The notes under the pieces were generated by a model that searched no databases, was not told the DNA's origin, and worked only from the letters and a program-made list of their open reading frames with translations. From NCBI GenBank assembly GCA_024305405.1, contig JAKNDB010000068.1, forward strand, positions 4,461,001 to 4,525,000: a stretch of DNA of 64,000 nt. The letters are read 5' to 3'. The position numbers and the translations under genes are program-made. Origin of the DNA: Dirofilaria immitis (taxonomy: Eukaryota > Nematoda > Chromadorea > Rhabditida > Onchocercidae). Every line of letters starts with the position of its first letter. The stretch's first letter is position 1. Of the stretch, positions 36,998 to 48,872 are shown piece after piece.

Positions 36998-38489
36998 TGA
37001 CTGTCAATAGTCATATGCCATAGCAGCTGGATGGTAATGCTGAACAATCGAATTCGGGAATGTCAATAAAATCGGAAGAAATAAAAACTGTTCAACAAAA
37101 GAAATAAGAATTATAAAGAACGAACCAAATTTCATATAATTGTTATCATTATTGTCATTAGTCATCATTAAACTTAGATAATCACCAGTATTTTAATCTG
37201 CTGGGTTCCTGTCATGATATTTTGTTTGCTGGAAGCTAATAAGTATCACCTGTCATTTTTAGTCATTGATAAGAGTCATCAGTGCATTAAAATTGTCATC
37301 AATCCGGCTCAGAGGAAATATGTAGATATGCTTCCGAATATGCAAAAAGCACAATAGAAAAAGTAACTTGCTTGACTGAATTCAACATAATGAAAACGAC
37401 CAACAGCGTTTTCCGTGCAACATTGATCGCATCGCAAAGAAGTGCCAAGATATAAAAGCAGAACATTATATAGTTTATATAATGGTTGGCTAATATATTT
37501 AATTCAATTATCTGAAATTTGCGGATATTTCATTTACAGTTTTTTACTTTGAAGGAAATGAAACTACATTTAATTAATTAGCATGTATTCACTACGCACT
37601 ATTAGCGATTCCATTAATCTAATACCATTATTTGGTTGAGCCTATTTCTCGTTGATAAGGTAAAAAAAGACGATTTGTGATGATACGCTTCAAATTTCGA
37701 AGACTTATGTAAACCATGCTTTGTTTTCAAATTGAAACAACTGAATTCCGTCTAATATTCAATTAAAGCATTAATATATACTAGCATTTAATTCGAAATA
37801 CAGCAAAACATTAATTCATCAATGCTGATTTCTACTCAATTCCTTTTTAGTATCAATTTATAAGTATATGTTTTGACTTATTCAAATTATGTGGTACTGA
37901 CATATGTTGGATAACCAATTTTCATCCAAGAAGATTCTCATTTTCAATAAATTGGAATTCTGACTGAGATAAATTTGAGTAAAACTAATCATACCAACTA
38001 ATTTTGGACTAAAATCAAACTTTTATTGAAGTTTTTCATCAAATACTCGCAATTAATTAGCGAACTTCCATGTGAGTGATATTTTTTAAAATTAATTGAT
38101 GTAAAAATTTTCCAAAACAGGATGAAGTATCAGACTGAATCCAATGTAAATCAAAGATCGGTATGTTGTTATAAAGTTCAGACGAAATAAGTTGTTAGCT
38201 TTGGTAATTTAAAAATAAATATTTAGTAATTTTGTTGAATCCAATAAAATTTGATTAAATTTTAAAAGGGATTTAAATCGATAATTTTATAATTATTTCA
38301 ATAATTCAATAGAATCTAACAAACACTTACACACGTAGTATAGCCATAAGCCATAACTTCTGTCGGAAAACCGAGATAATTTATAATATAAATATATCCG
38401 AAAAATGAAACTTTTGCATGATTCATTATCTAATAAATACAAATGTTACTATGTGTAACAAACCATTTGTCCAATTTCATTCTTTATTT

Positions 38490-38645
38490 TTTATAACAAA
38501 GCTTATGCGCAATATTTGTAAATATTATACATCAGTTATCAACAATATTCATTTGAAATATACGCTAATTTTCTGGAAGTTGTAATGATCGAAGCCTCCT
38601 TGAGCATGCTTGAATATTGTCCATCTCACATTATTCTCTGTTTCG
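38490..38645 (-). repeat. Dispersed repeat, copy 2 (inverted)
   Basis: Partner of 19150-19300, on the opposite strand and about 19 kb away. It shares the collinear blocks TATAACAAAGCTTATG, GCAATATTT, CTGGAAGTTGTAATGATCG and CATGCTTGAATATTGTCCAT with interruptions. A small hairpin, GCCC-ATCATAA-GGGC, lies just downstream at about 38687-38703. The element type is unknown. Confidence 0.6.
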
Positions 38646-40249
38646 ATAACTGATAACCTTCGGATAACTAATATGTATTATGCTACCGCCCATCATAAGG
38701 GCGAAGCATCATAGATACAAAAATGGTCTCTCGCTAGCATGTTTCAAACAGTGATTCATTTTATCCAATTTTTTCGCTATCTAATCTGATTATCATTCTA
38801 CTATTCATCTCATTTTAATCTTTTTCATTTTAATCTTTATATTGTTCTCACGTTGATGGATCTTTGTTTTCGCTTCTTTGTTCAAAGTAATTATTATCAA
38901 ATAAAATTCATCACCATTGACTCTTCTACATTCAGAGGTCCAAGTTTTGGGTCGTAGGAGAGAGAGTTATATTCCTAACATATTTTCCGTAAAGAAGAAA
39001 TTCTCCACAACTTTGCCAATAATTCTGAGTCGATAGTTTCTCATCCATAATGTAGGTCTCAGATGAATTATAAAATCGTTAAACATCAACAATCATAGCC
39101 CATCTAGTCAAGAAATTCTTTTTCTCCTTTTATCATTCACTTTACTTTTTATCTTTATTAATTGGTCAGTAATTTAATAATAATTATTTTATGTTAGTTG
39201 TTTTAGGAATCGAATTTTGCTTTTCCATTAACAAATTTTTTAGTTTACAGTTCTCATATATTGAAAATATTTGACTAGATTGAAGCAATCGTTTTTATAA
39301 ATAAATATTGGAAAAATGAAAAATAAACAAACATAGAATATTATAAATAGACAATGGAATGAAAATTGATGGAATTACTTTCCGTATATACAAAATTAAT
39401 TTGTTCCTCTAATTTAGCCGAAACATTTGCAGATTGTAAGCGATGAAAAGAGATTAATAAAGTTGGTGGAGTATTTTAATACTGTTTATTGAAAAATATC
39501 ATGTGAAGAGGTACTCTGTGCGATCAATTAGTAATAAAATTTATATAGTATTGTTAAAAATTATTATGCCATATCGTAAATAATAATTAAATCATTCTGT
39601 TTAAACTATATTCAGTTTAAAATAATTGAGACTAATTTTCATGCATTACAAGGCTTATTTCACTTACTGATATAAATGACTGACAGGATATTTATCATAA
39701 TTTGATGACAATAAACTTAAAATAGCGTTTGCCATCATCAAATTCTGCACCACTCATCTATATCAGCAAGTAGAATAAACTTTGTAATGCAATGAAATAG
39801 TGATTGAAGCTTAGTTAACAATCAGTGCAGTTTAGATCAGATTAAAATTCAAGATTATTTCTTTCGTACAGTAATATTAAAATTATTTGAATTTATTTTC
39901 TGCATACTATGATTTTTAATGCCTATGCATGTAAAGATTTTAATTTTAAATGTGTTGAAATTGTATCGAATCACTTCATACTAATTTTTTGGTGAAGAAG
40001 AAAAAACTTTTTGTTATACTAATCTTTTATTTGGAATTACATTCTTGTATTTTGCGAAATGAAATTAGATGCAAATAAATGATTCATTATTTTTTAATTT
40101 CATTATTATTACTATTCGAGAATAACAGAAATACACAGGAGAAACTGGAAGTAAAAGAATACAGTATCAGGAAACAATAATACATCATACATACAAACAT
40201 ACGCTTTATAAATAGGAGAGAAATATTGAGATTCAAGCAGTGTGATCAT

Positions 40250-40340
40250 CACACATACACAGGCACATATACAGACACACACAAACACACACATACACAT
40301 ACACACACAAACACACACATACACACACACACACACACAG
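40250..40340. repeat. (CA)n microsatellite
   Basis: Interrupted CACACA/ACATACAC repeat of about 90 bases. The minus-strand Cys/Val frame over it (40112-40360) is a translation of the repeat, not a gene. Confidence 0.9.
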
Positions 40341-42949
40341 AGACACAAATACTGATACACATAAATTTATTTTCTATATCATTTTAAATTTCGAATCATA
40401 CGAAATGATTCGAATATCGTAAATTTGCTGAAAACTTACAGAAGATGATACCGTATATGCTACGCTTTTTCAACACTGTATTTTGTAGCAGTACGGTAAA
40501 AGGGATGAAAAATTAGTAAGTAAAAGTTGAGTAAAGGAAAGCAAGAATGAACAAATAATAAATATATGAAATAAATAATTTAATCACTTTTGATATATGC
40601 AATCATTTATTAAGTTTTCAACAAAATTTATCATTCAGTTTTAACAAAGAAATGAACGGAAATAATTCAAAAATCCATTTTGTATTTTCCTTCCAAAAAC
40701 AAATCGATTTCATTATTTGTAGCACATAGCATTTATTATAAATACTATTACAAATTGAATAAATTTTGCATATAGTTGCCCCAAAATCATTAAAAATTAC
40801 AACGAATAGTTGTTTCCTTCTCTTGAAAATGATCCAAGTGGAGAGATTATGGTATTTCAACAAAAAAAAGAAGAAGAGAAAACCGATTCGAAATTGGTCT
40901 GTAACAAGAAGGGATGATTTTATTTTTATTTTTTTATTCAAGACAACAAAAGGAAATTTCAAAAATACTTGTAAAATCAACAAATAGGAGCAATGAGAGT
41001 GAGAGAATGGCTATTTTTGGTTGAAATGAAAATAAACAAGCTGAAGAGTAAATGAAAAAGTTTTGAAACATTTTAACAATTAAATTTAAAAAGTCGGAAT
41101 AACACAAAAACATTTAAAGCCAGTTGGCATAATGATATCAATATAATATTTGTGAGCTTTACTCTCGAAATTAAATTTAAATGATTTCCAGCAATCAATA
41201 ATTCATATCTTTCATTACTAGCAATTTAGATCGGCCGCACCATAGTCCCACTAATGCAAATAATAGTTTAGAAAAAATCCCAGATACTTTTTAAGAATTT
41301 TTAAGAAAAATTTTGTAGATTAATTAAAAATAATAGGAAAAAAGGCTGAAAAAAATAAAAGCAATAATCAATAGCAAGACGGAATTGCTCAAACTTTTTG
41401 TATTATTTTATTTTAATTCGCTTTTCCTCTATTTCATAAAAGCTGATTTCATTTTTTTATTAATATTAATACTTAATTATATATATGTATCTAAAAATTT
41501 ACATTTTATAGCAAAGTGAAAAAAACGACTGATTCATAAATTTTTATAAGCTCGAAAGATTTTTGAAGCATTAGTAAAGCTATGGTTTCAGCTAAAGCAT
41601 ATTAGTGCAAATACATATATAAGACCTTCGAAACTTGATATTAATTAATTTGAAAAATTTGATGGATAGTCTTCAGTATGAACTTTAGCATTGATCGGAA
41701 TAAATATGAAAGAATAATGACAAATGATACTTTTACGATGTAATGGAATGCGACAGTAAAAAAATGAATTTTTTCTAATACAAACATCCGAATGATATAT
41801 TATTCATTGATTTTTGCGAAGGTAAATAATTGGTGGAAATACTATTATCTATTGGCAAATCGCTATTTGTCAAAAACAAAAAGAATTTCAAAATTTTTGT
41901 GATTTTGAAGTTATTTATTTTGAAACAAATATTTTGATGCGCAAAAATAAAACAATGAAGATTTAAAAATATTTCGTTTCGAGAACAAATTTCTTCCTAA
42001 TTATTTCACTTTTATCATCTTCCTTATTTATTTCTTTTTCACTTTTTTATTTTCTAATTCCCTTGACAGAAAAAAGTAAATAGTGCTAATTCATTTCCTT
42101 ATTTATTTCACTTTCAAAGATAGCAATTAATGTATATTTCATCGGATTTTTCTAATTTTATAAAACAGGAAAGAAAAAGAGAGAGATAAATGATAAGACA
42201 GTAAAAAAAACAATTAAAAATGACGTGAAAATCTATTTAGTTTCTTGGTTTGCGAAAAGCAGTCAAATTTTGTGAAATTCAAGAAAAGGAAATAAAAAAA
42301 TTTTGCAATTTTTCTTTCTTGTTTCGAAGGTTTCGTTTTCAACCTCAGCAATAACATTGATACGAAAATATTTATACAATTGGTCACTGTGGAAAAATGG
42401 ACATTTGAATTTGAAGAAAGATAAAGAGAAATGAAGCTCTTGCCGTTATGAATTGATCAAATTCGAATTTGAAAATATGGAAAGAAATAAAAGATATTTC
42501 AAATTTCATCAGATAGCTTGGTCATATTTCTAGCAATTACTAAACTAGCATGTTTGTATAATTCTGTTTTTTTTCTTTTTAAGTTTTAGAAAAATGAAAT
42601 TTCCATTAAATCCTACCCTGTATCACAAAAGAAAATAAGAAAATGGAAAAGGAAGAAAAGAAAGAATAAATAAAACAATAGAGGATCAAAATAATTCTGT
42701 ATAGGCTTCAGTAACTTGTTAGATTTGAAAAGCAATAAGCTGAAAATAAGAAATTTCCTATCATAGTGAAATGGCATTTAGAGTCTGTTAGCATTACACG
42801 TATTTGTAAATTAGAGAGTCGAGAATGATAAGGAGAAAATATACTTTTTATTCGTTTTCAAATAATTTTCATTTTTAAATTTCCTTTAATTCAAATGATA
42901 AACTTAAAAATTTAGCATACCTAGAAAAGGCTTAAAATTTCTCTTCCAT

Positions 42950-43010
42950 TTTCATCTTTTCTCTCTCTTTTCTATTCTTCTCTCTCTCCTCTCTCTCTTG
43001 CTTCCTTTTC
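42950..43010. repeat. CT-rich low-complexity tract
   Basis: CTCTCTCTTTTCTATTCTTC-type pyrimidine tract downstream of the FGF gene (which is on the minus strand, so it lies in its 3' flank). Confidence 0.7.
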
Positions 43011-43259
43011 GAAAGAAATAGATATTTGGTCAGTATGAAACCGAGAAAAAAATTAATGTAAAACATGGAATAACAAACAAATTGTTATTCCACTTTATTT
43101 TAGCAATTAATTTCATCAGATCAATTCTCTAAATATTTATGAAATTTGCAAATTAAGACAGATCTTTAAAAGTAGAAATAGATAAATTGATCATTGAAAT
43201 TTAAATCAATACTGTATCGTTTAACATTACTTATAGAATAATTCATTATCCATCGCTAC

Positions 43260-43463
43260 TTAAGGAAAAAAAAAACACCTGATAAAAATAATAATATAAT
43301 GATAATATGATACTAACAGTTTGTAACGCTGTACTGCACCTTCTCTTCTTTTAACCTCATTGTCGCTAAGCGACAATTTTGTCCCTTTACTGTCAACTTC
43401 TCCTGCTTGAATTTGCTTCTGAGACATACCGTAATTTGAACGATCCTTCATCTTTTGCAATTT
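43260..43463 (-). other. Open in-frame extension after the FGF stop codon
   Basis: After QQV-TGA the same frame stays open: KLQKMKDRSNYGMSQKQIQA, then a charged segment to RYKLL and a stop at 43260. The composition (K, Q, E, S) matches the preceding tail. It may be the true C terminus if the TGA is a sequence error or read through. Otherwise it is 3' UTR. Confidence 0.4.
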
Positions 43464-46400
43464 TCAGACTTGCTGCCTAATTTGTAATGCTTGCTCCTTG
43501 TACGCGTTAGCACGCTTTAATTCAAGCTCCTGCCGTCGTCTTTCTCGTTGCCTTTCCTCTCGCTCCAAACGACTTTTCCTTCGCCTTCTCCTACATAGAA
43601 ATTGATGGAGAAGAAATCAATCAATATTTCCTATATTTCATTATTACATCAAATTTACTACTACGTATATACAACAATTATGTTATTATAATACCTTCGA
43701 ATATCATGTCGTTCTTCACGTGACATTTTTCGATTACCATTATTCGTACGTCGTTGAGTTGCAACCCATCGTGCCATTTCAATTGGTGAGTACTGCCTGG
43801 TAAGTGGTATTTTGGGAGGATGTTGTTGCAGTGTACCCGGTAAAATATCATCCAAACTTTTCGGAGGTGGTGGCTTATCTTGATCAGTATTATATCGTGT
43901 TAGATAATCTATAAAATATAATTTATAATTTATTGGGAATTTACTAATAAAATTATTAATGACTTTTTCTTATTAATAACCTTTTAAAATTTTTATAAAA
44001 AAGATGGAATTAATTTAGGATTAAGAGATATGATTAAGCTTATACTAAATGTCATTACCAGTAAATGCATTTGTTTCAAATTCAAACAAAGCCTGAGATT
44101 TTCGACCTAAAATAAAATTTATAAAGAGAGGAAAAATTACCATAACGATTAGGTCGAACGATTCGTGCATTAGAAAAATGGATGGAATTATCATCACCGG
44201 TATATGAATATCCACTCGGATTATCATCATCCTGACCATTACCAAAATGTACAACAAGAAAATGTGACGATTTCCGACGTTTCCGAGAATATTTACCTAT
44301 AAATTAAAAGATATTCATTGGACTGATATATAGAAATGAACAAAATATAATGCTTGTTTAAAAAAATTTTAAAATAATTAAAGTGATATTTATGATACCT
44401 GAATGATACATTTTCTAAATGAATTATTTTTTTAATTAATTTTTAATAAATCATAATCATAATTCAAATCTTAAATGACGCTAAATAAAAAGCAATAATA
44501 GAACATTTGCGCAAAAGCCTTGGAATAATGTTAATATATATATTTGATGCTTTCCATTTTTCAATTATTTAATTCTCCAAAATTGTCGAAATATCTGACA
44601 AAAAGAATGAAAAACATGGATTTTATTTAATGAAATATATAAAGGAAAATAATTATAACTGTTATCACCGTAACTATCATATAATATATTATCACCGTCA
44701 TTGCAATAATCGCCATATTATTATTGTTATTGATATCATAATAACAATAACAACATAACAATCATTACAATGATAAAAGTAATGATAATTGTAGCAGGCA
44801 AAGCGAGCAACAATTTAGCAGAAATTTCATGCGTAATATTTAAAGGCGTGTGAAACCTATTAATCCTTAGACTTATAAAATCGGAATTGCTAGAATCATT
44901 ACGGCAAAATTTGAAGTTAAAATGAAAAGCGGTAGACATGCTATAAATTAATGGATGTCATTTAAGCTTGCGGGATCTTAGTAAGTCATACCATTTTTTT
45001 GGTAGTCGTTTCCTGAATGCAATAGCAATAATAATAATAAAGTGATAATAATAATAGTGATAATAACAGTGATAAAATAATGATCATTTATTTCTATGAA
45101 TATAAAACAAAATAAGACTGAAGAGATTTTGAGAAATTTGAAAGAATTTAACATTTTTTCTTCTGCGTCGTTATGTTAATTGGTAAATTAAAATTTACCA
45201 ATTATTTACAATGTTATCGGATTTTTTGTTGCAATGCATTTTTTAAATATAAAATCTGAAAAAAAAATTATAGCAATAATATTAAATAATAATAATTACC
45301 TTTACGAGGTCGGCCTGTCTTTCGTAATGAGATATACCATGGTTTCTTAGGTGTACCATATTTACAGGAGGAATATAAGTTATAATAATTTTCGAGCATT
45401 TCCTCCATAAATACACATTCCATTGAATAATTTTGTTGCAACTAAAAATAATACGCAAAATTATACTTAAATATATATACATAATTATTAATGCTTGGTA
45501 CGGGAATATACACCGATAGCAGAGAAACGTTGCGTATTTTTGATTAAATTCTAAACACAATAATAAAGAACGAATTTGAATTTTTGATTTCAATTCTAAA
45601 TATAACTCAATTAAAATATCTACCTATTATTTATCCTACTAATAGCGTACAAAGTTTTTTTCTGAATAAATATTTTTAACGAATATGTTATCAATGTTAC
45701 AGTAGGCTGAAAATTACGATATTAACATTACAGTATACTATGCCACGTATTTAAAAGATTATATTCATTTTTATTCAAGAAACAAACCGCAGCATACAAT
45801 CGACCTTCACGATCCATACATAAATATCGTTGAGATTCACGTCCACGGATACTTACTAAACCAAATGCAACGGATATGAATTCCAATATACCTTTAAACA
45901 TACTTTTTAAGAAAATTAAAAAAAGAAACAATTATATGCTAATAAAACATTTTAGTGACTAATATATTCAAATTAAATTTTTGAAAAAAAACGGAATGAA
46001 TAATGCTTAACAAATATTATATTACTACGTCATTTGATTACTCATCATATTATTAGTATTATTGTGTGCCATACATGGTTAACAATTCTGATATTTAAAT
46101 ATTTCAAATATCGATGATTCAAACTGCCCCCAAATGATGTACAGGATTCACTTTAACGATTAAAGCATTATAAATTAGATATAATAAAATTTTGATAACT
46201 AAAAATGAAAATATGAGTGGTAAAAACAAGCTGTAATTTCAAAAATTTAATTAATAAATTAAATTTCTTTTATGAAATTTGTATATTTAACTTTTCGCAT
46301 TCAGTAAAATGCGTATGACATTTTTACTGAAATAGCACATAAATAAGAGAGAGTAAGTAATTTAAACGAAATTCCCTTTTTCTGCTTATTTGCTAAAATT

Positions 46401-48872
46401 TCGAACTATGATGATGTCGCCCACATCATATAAGTCATATTTTTTTATTAGAAGCTAATAATTTTATCGCATCAAAATGATCGATCAAAATGAATAATTC
46501 TATCTTTATCATGAAATGATAGATTTAAAATATATTCAAGAGAAAAGATAAACATTTGAAAAATAGTTGTAAAAATATTCGCTAAACCGTATCACTGATT
46601 GTATGAAGTAAAAATTCCGGATAATAATGTTTGATTAAACTATTGATATGCTATACTATATATCAATATTTTTAATGTTTAATGATTTTCTTAATAGTTT
46701 AATAGCGTCATAATTTAACGTTTTTTTCCTTTTTCCTAATATTTCTCAAATTATCAGAAATATTTCGATAAAATCAACATACTGAATCGACTATTTTCTA
46801 AACGTGTACCACGTACGTATTCTGGCCTTGAATAATCATTTGTTTTAGCCTCATATTCAGCCGTACGTTTATCTAAAATTTCCACCCATGTTCCGGAACG
46901 ACAAAAAGGGCTCCCTCTCGGTTAGGTCCATCATGCCTAAAATATTTCATAAATTTTCTAATAATTTAACAAGAAATAAAAAATAAATAAAATATTTATA
47001 TTATTAGCAATATAAATCATAAATAATCAGACAAATTCCCTTTATGTTCAGCAATACAAATTTATCATAACTTATTAAAAGTAAAATATAATAAAAGTTA
47101 ATCAATTAGGACACATCTGGATATTCTTAAATATAAAATTCATTAAATTTTAAATTTTTAGATTCATTAAAATTTACATATCAAAATTAGAATTTCTTGG
47201 CATAAAGATTTTCATAGATATGGAAATCTTTAAAGTGTAATCGTATATATATCCTATACATAGATAGATCAATTGATTTTAGTTGAAATGAATTAAAAAT
47301 AGCTGTCATCCGTTTTTGTTATCACTTAAACAAAAGACAAAAGAGGCAGATGATAAACACAATAGACAAGTACATAAATTTCAAAATGATATAATCAGTT
47401 TTACATCTCATATATTTTAATTTAAAGTTGAGCTATATATTAATTAAAATTATATATATATATAATGCAAGTAATGCATAATTATAGTCATCCCATCAAA
47501 ATGATTATTGAAATATGTCAATTCAATCAGTTCAGTTATAAAAGACGGAAGAGATAATAGATATGTATCTACTTGTTGCATAATGCTGAAAGTTTTCATA
47601 AGTTGAATTAGTATAAATTCAATTTCTTAATTAATTGTTTTATAATAAAATTGAGTAATTAAGAATATACCGCGGTGAAAATCGTCGAGTATGCCGGGCG
47701 TATCTCAATTGTTGAGCTTGTCGAGCACAAGTGGCTAATAAACTTGAAGCGATGTAATCACTTGATGGTAGTAAATTTAATGTTAAAGATGAAGAAGCAG
47801 CGGCAGCAGCAGCAACAGCGGCAGCGGCAGCGCCGAAAGGTTGAAAATTTGATGAAGCAGGAGCAGGAGTAGGAGTGATACCAGATGCACCACCAATTGT
47901 TGCTACACCATTCATCGACGGTGAAAATAAATCACCTGACCACCAGTTATTATCTGTGATCGCCGATAAAAAATACAGACCTAAAAATTGATTTTTTTAT
48001 TTCACAACAGTAATGATAATATTTATATCATATTACAAAGGCTGTGAAGAGCAATAACCATTGGTTAAAAGGTCCTTGAATTAAAAGTTATTATTTAATA
48101 TTATTCAAAGTAATGATCACTAACATGAATCATTAATCAGAGATCTATGTACTTTGAAGTGCTATCATTCATTTCCACCTATTCCGGAATGGACAAGTTA
48201 CGATATCACTTTTCCACTATAGCAATATGTAATATAGCGGATACTATTGAATTGAAATCGAGACGAAAAATTGAGTAAATAAAACTGAGAAGTTTTTGGA
48301 GAAAAACGTGAAAGACGCTCAATCATAAATATATATGTAAGTCGTCTATGTGGACAAAAACAATAAATATCAATGTTTCGAATTAAACAATGAAATTAAC
48401 AAAAACGCTTGCCGGAATTATCGCTTTCCGATCCAGTTTCGTAACGGGCGTCGTCTTGGCCGGTAGTTGCTGCGGAATGCGATAAAAGCGGAAATGTTTG
48501 GCGGTAATTATGATAATGATGATGTTGATGTTGATGATATCGATGATTAGAATAATAGTGTTGTTGTTGTTGTTGGTGATGTTGATGGTTCAGAGGTAAT
48601 CCAAATAATGTTATTTCGGTAAACAGGGTGAACAGTATTAAAATAAAATGGCAGTAAGCCAACGATACTGCTTGTTCCGTTTTGTTAAATTTTAAATATG
48701 ATATCACAAAAATATCAGTAATGGTAAATTTTCTCAAATTATACCAATAAAATTTAGCCTTCCTTTCTAAAAGATAATAAACAGAAAGCAACTGCAATAG
48801 TAATAATAACAGCAGTAATAATAGATGTAATATTAATAGTATTAATAATATTAATTGTTGTTTGTCTAGCAA
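43464..48872 (-). CDS. let-756: Fibroblast growth factor ligand, LET-756/FGF9 type
   Basis: Nine exons on the minus strand: 48872-48401, 47980-47671, 46936-46783, 45901-45788 corrected to 45891-45788, 45441-45300, 44296-44141, 44106-44059, 43908-43695, 43590-43464. Joining phases agree except in the third exon, where an alternative acceptor or an extra base is needed. The FGF core runs FCRSGTWVEI, SRF-SILEFISVAFGLVSIRG, SQRYLCMDREGRLYAA, MECVFMEEMLENYYNLYSS, WYISLRKTGRPRKGKYSRK and SSHFL, closely following the beta-trefoil of FGF9-like factors. Such ligands bind the FGF receptor (EGL-15 in worms) with heparan sulfate. N-terminal regions are Leu-, His/Gln- and Ala-rich. The C-terminal extension has a PPPP segment and a long basic coiled region (RLEREERQRERRRQ), as in the extended worm LET-756. 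The start codon is uncertain. The length is about 575 residues, longer than the worm protein as I recall it. Confidence 0.9.
44650..45075. repeat. TAA/TGA-type trinucleotide-rich intron DNA
   Basis: Interrupted AAT/ATG/ATC repeats at 44650-44770 and 44995-45080 inside the intron between the fifth and sixth FGF exons. The small frames over them are repeat translations. Confidence 0.7.
47795..47845 (-). repeat. GCN repeat encoding an alanine tract in FGF exon 2
   Basis: A GCC/GCT trinucleotide run encodes an alanine-rich stretch (AAAAAVAAAAAA). It is in frame and within the low-complexity N-terminal region of the FGF precursor. Confidence 0.85.
48510..48595 (-). repeat. CAT/CAA repeat encoding a His/Gln tract in FGF exon 1
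   Basis: Trinucleotide-rich DNA encodes HQHHQQQQQHYY and HQHQHHHYHNY in the first exon. It is low-complexity and unlikely to be structured. Confidence 0.8.
48780..48872 (-). repeat. TAA/TTA-type repeat at the FGF 5' end (poly-Leu)
   Basis: Minus-strand TTATTA/CTATTG-type repeats give a leucine-rich run after the first ATG. It could act as a signal or anchor, or be 5' UTR if translation begins elsewhere. No other ATG lies downstream in this exon, so the start is not certain. Confidence 0.45.

Larger units (their letters stand above)
36998..43250. other. Long intergenic region, no gene recognised
   Basis: Six kilobases of AT-rich DNA. Contents seen: the dispersed repeat at 38490-38645, a (CA)n microsatellite at about 40250-40340, and a CT-rich tract at about 42950-43010. 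Frames such as 40618-40983 (minus) and 40766-40987 (plus) overlap on opposite strands, lack splice signals and are hydrophobic or lysine-rich by base composition. About 37370-37450 is somewhat richer in G and C but not clearly coding. Confidence 0.55.

Noticed and set aside
40112..40360. Cys/Val repeat protein on the minus strand
   Set aside because: Direct translation of the CA microsatellite.
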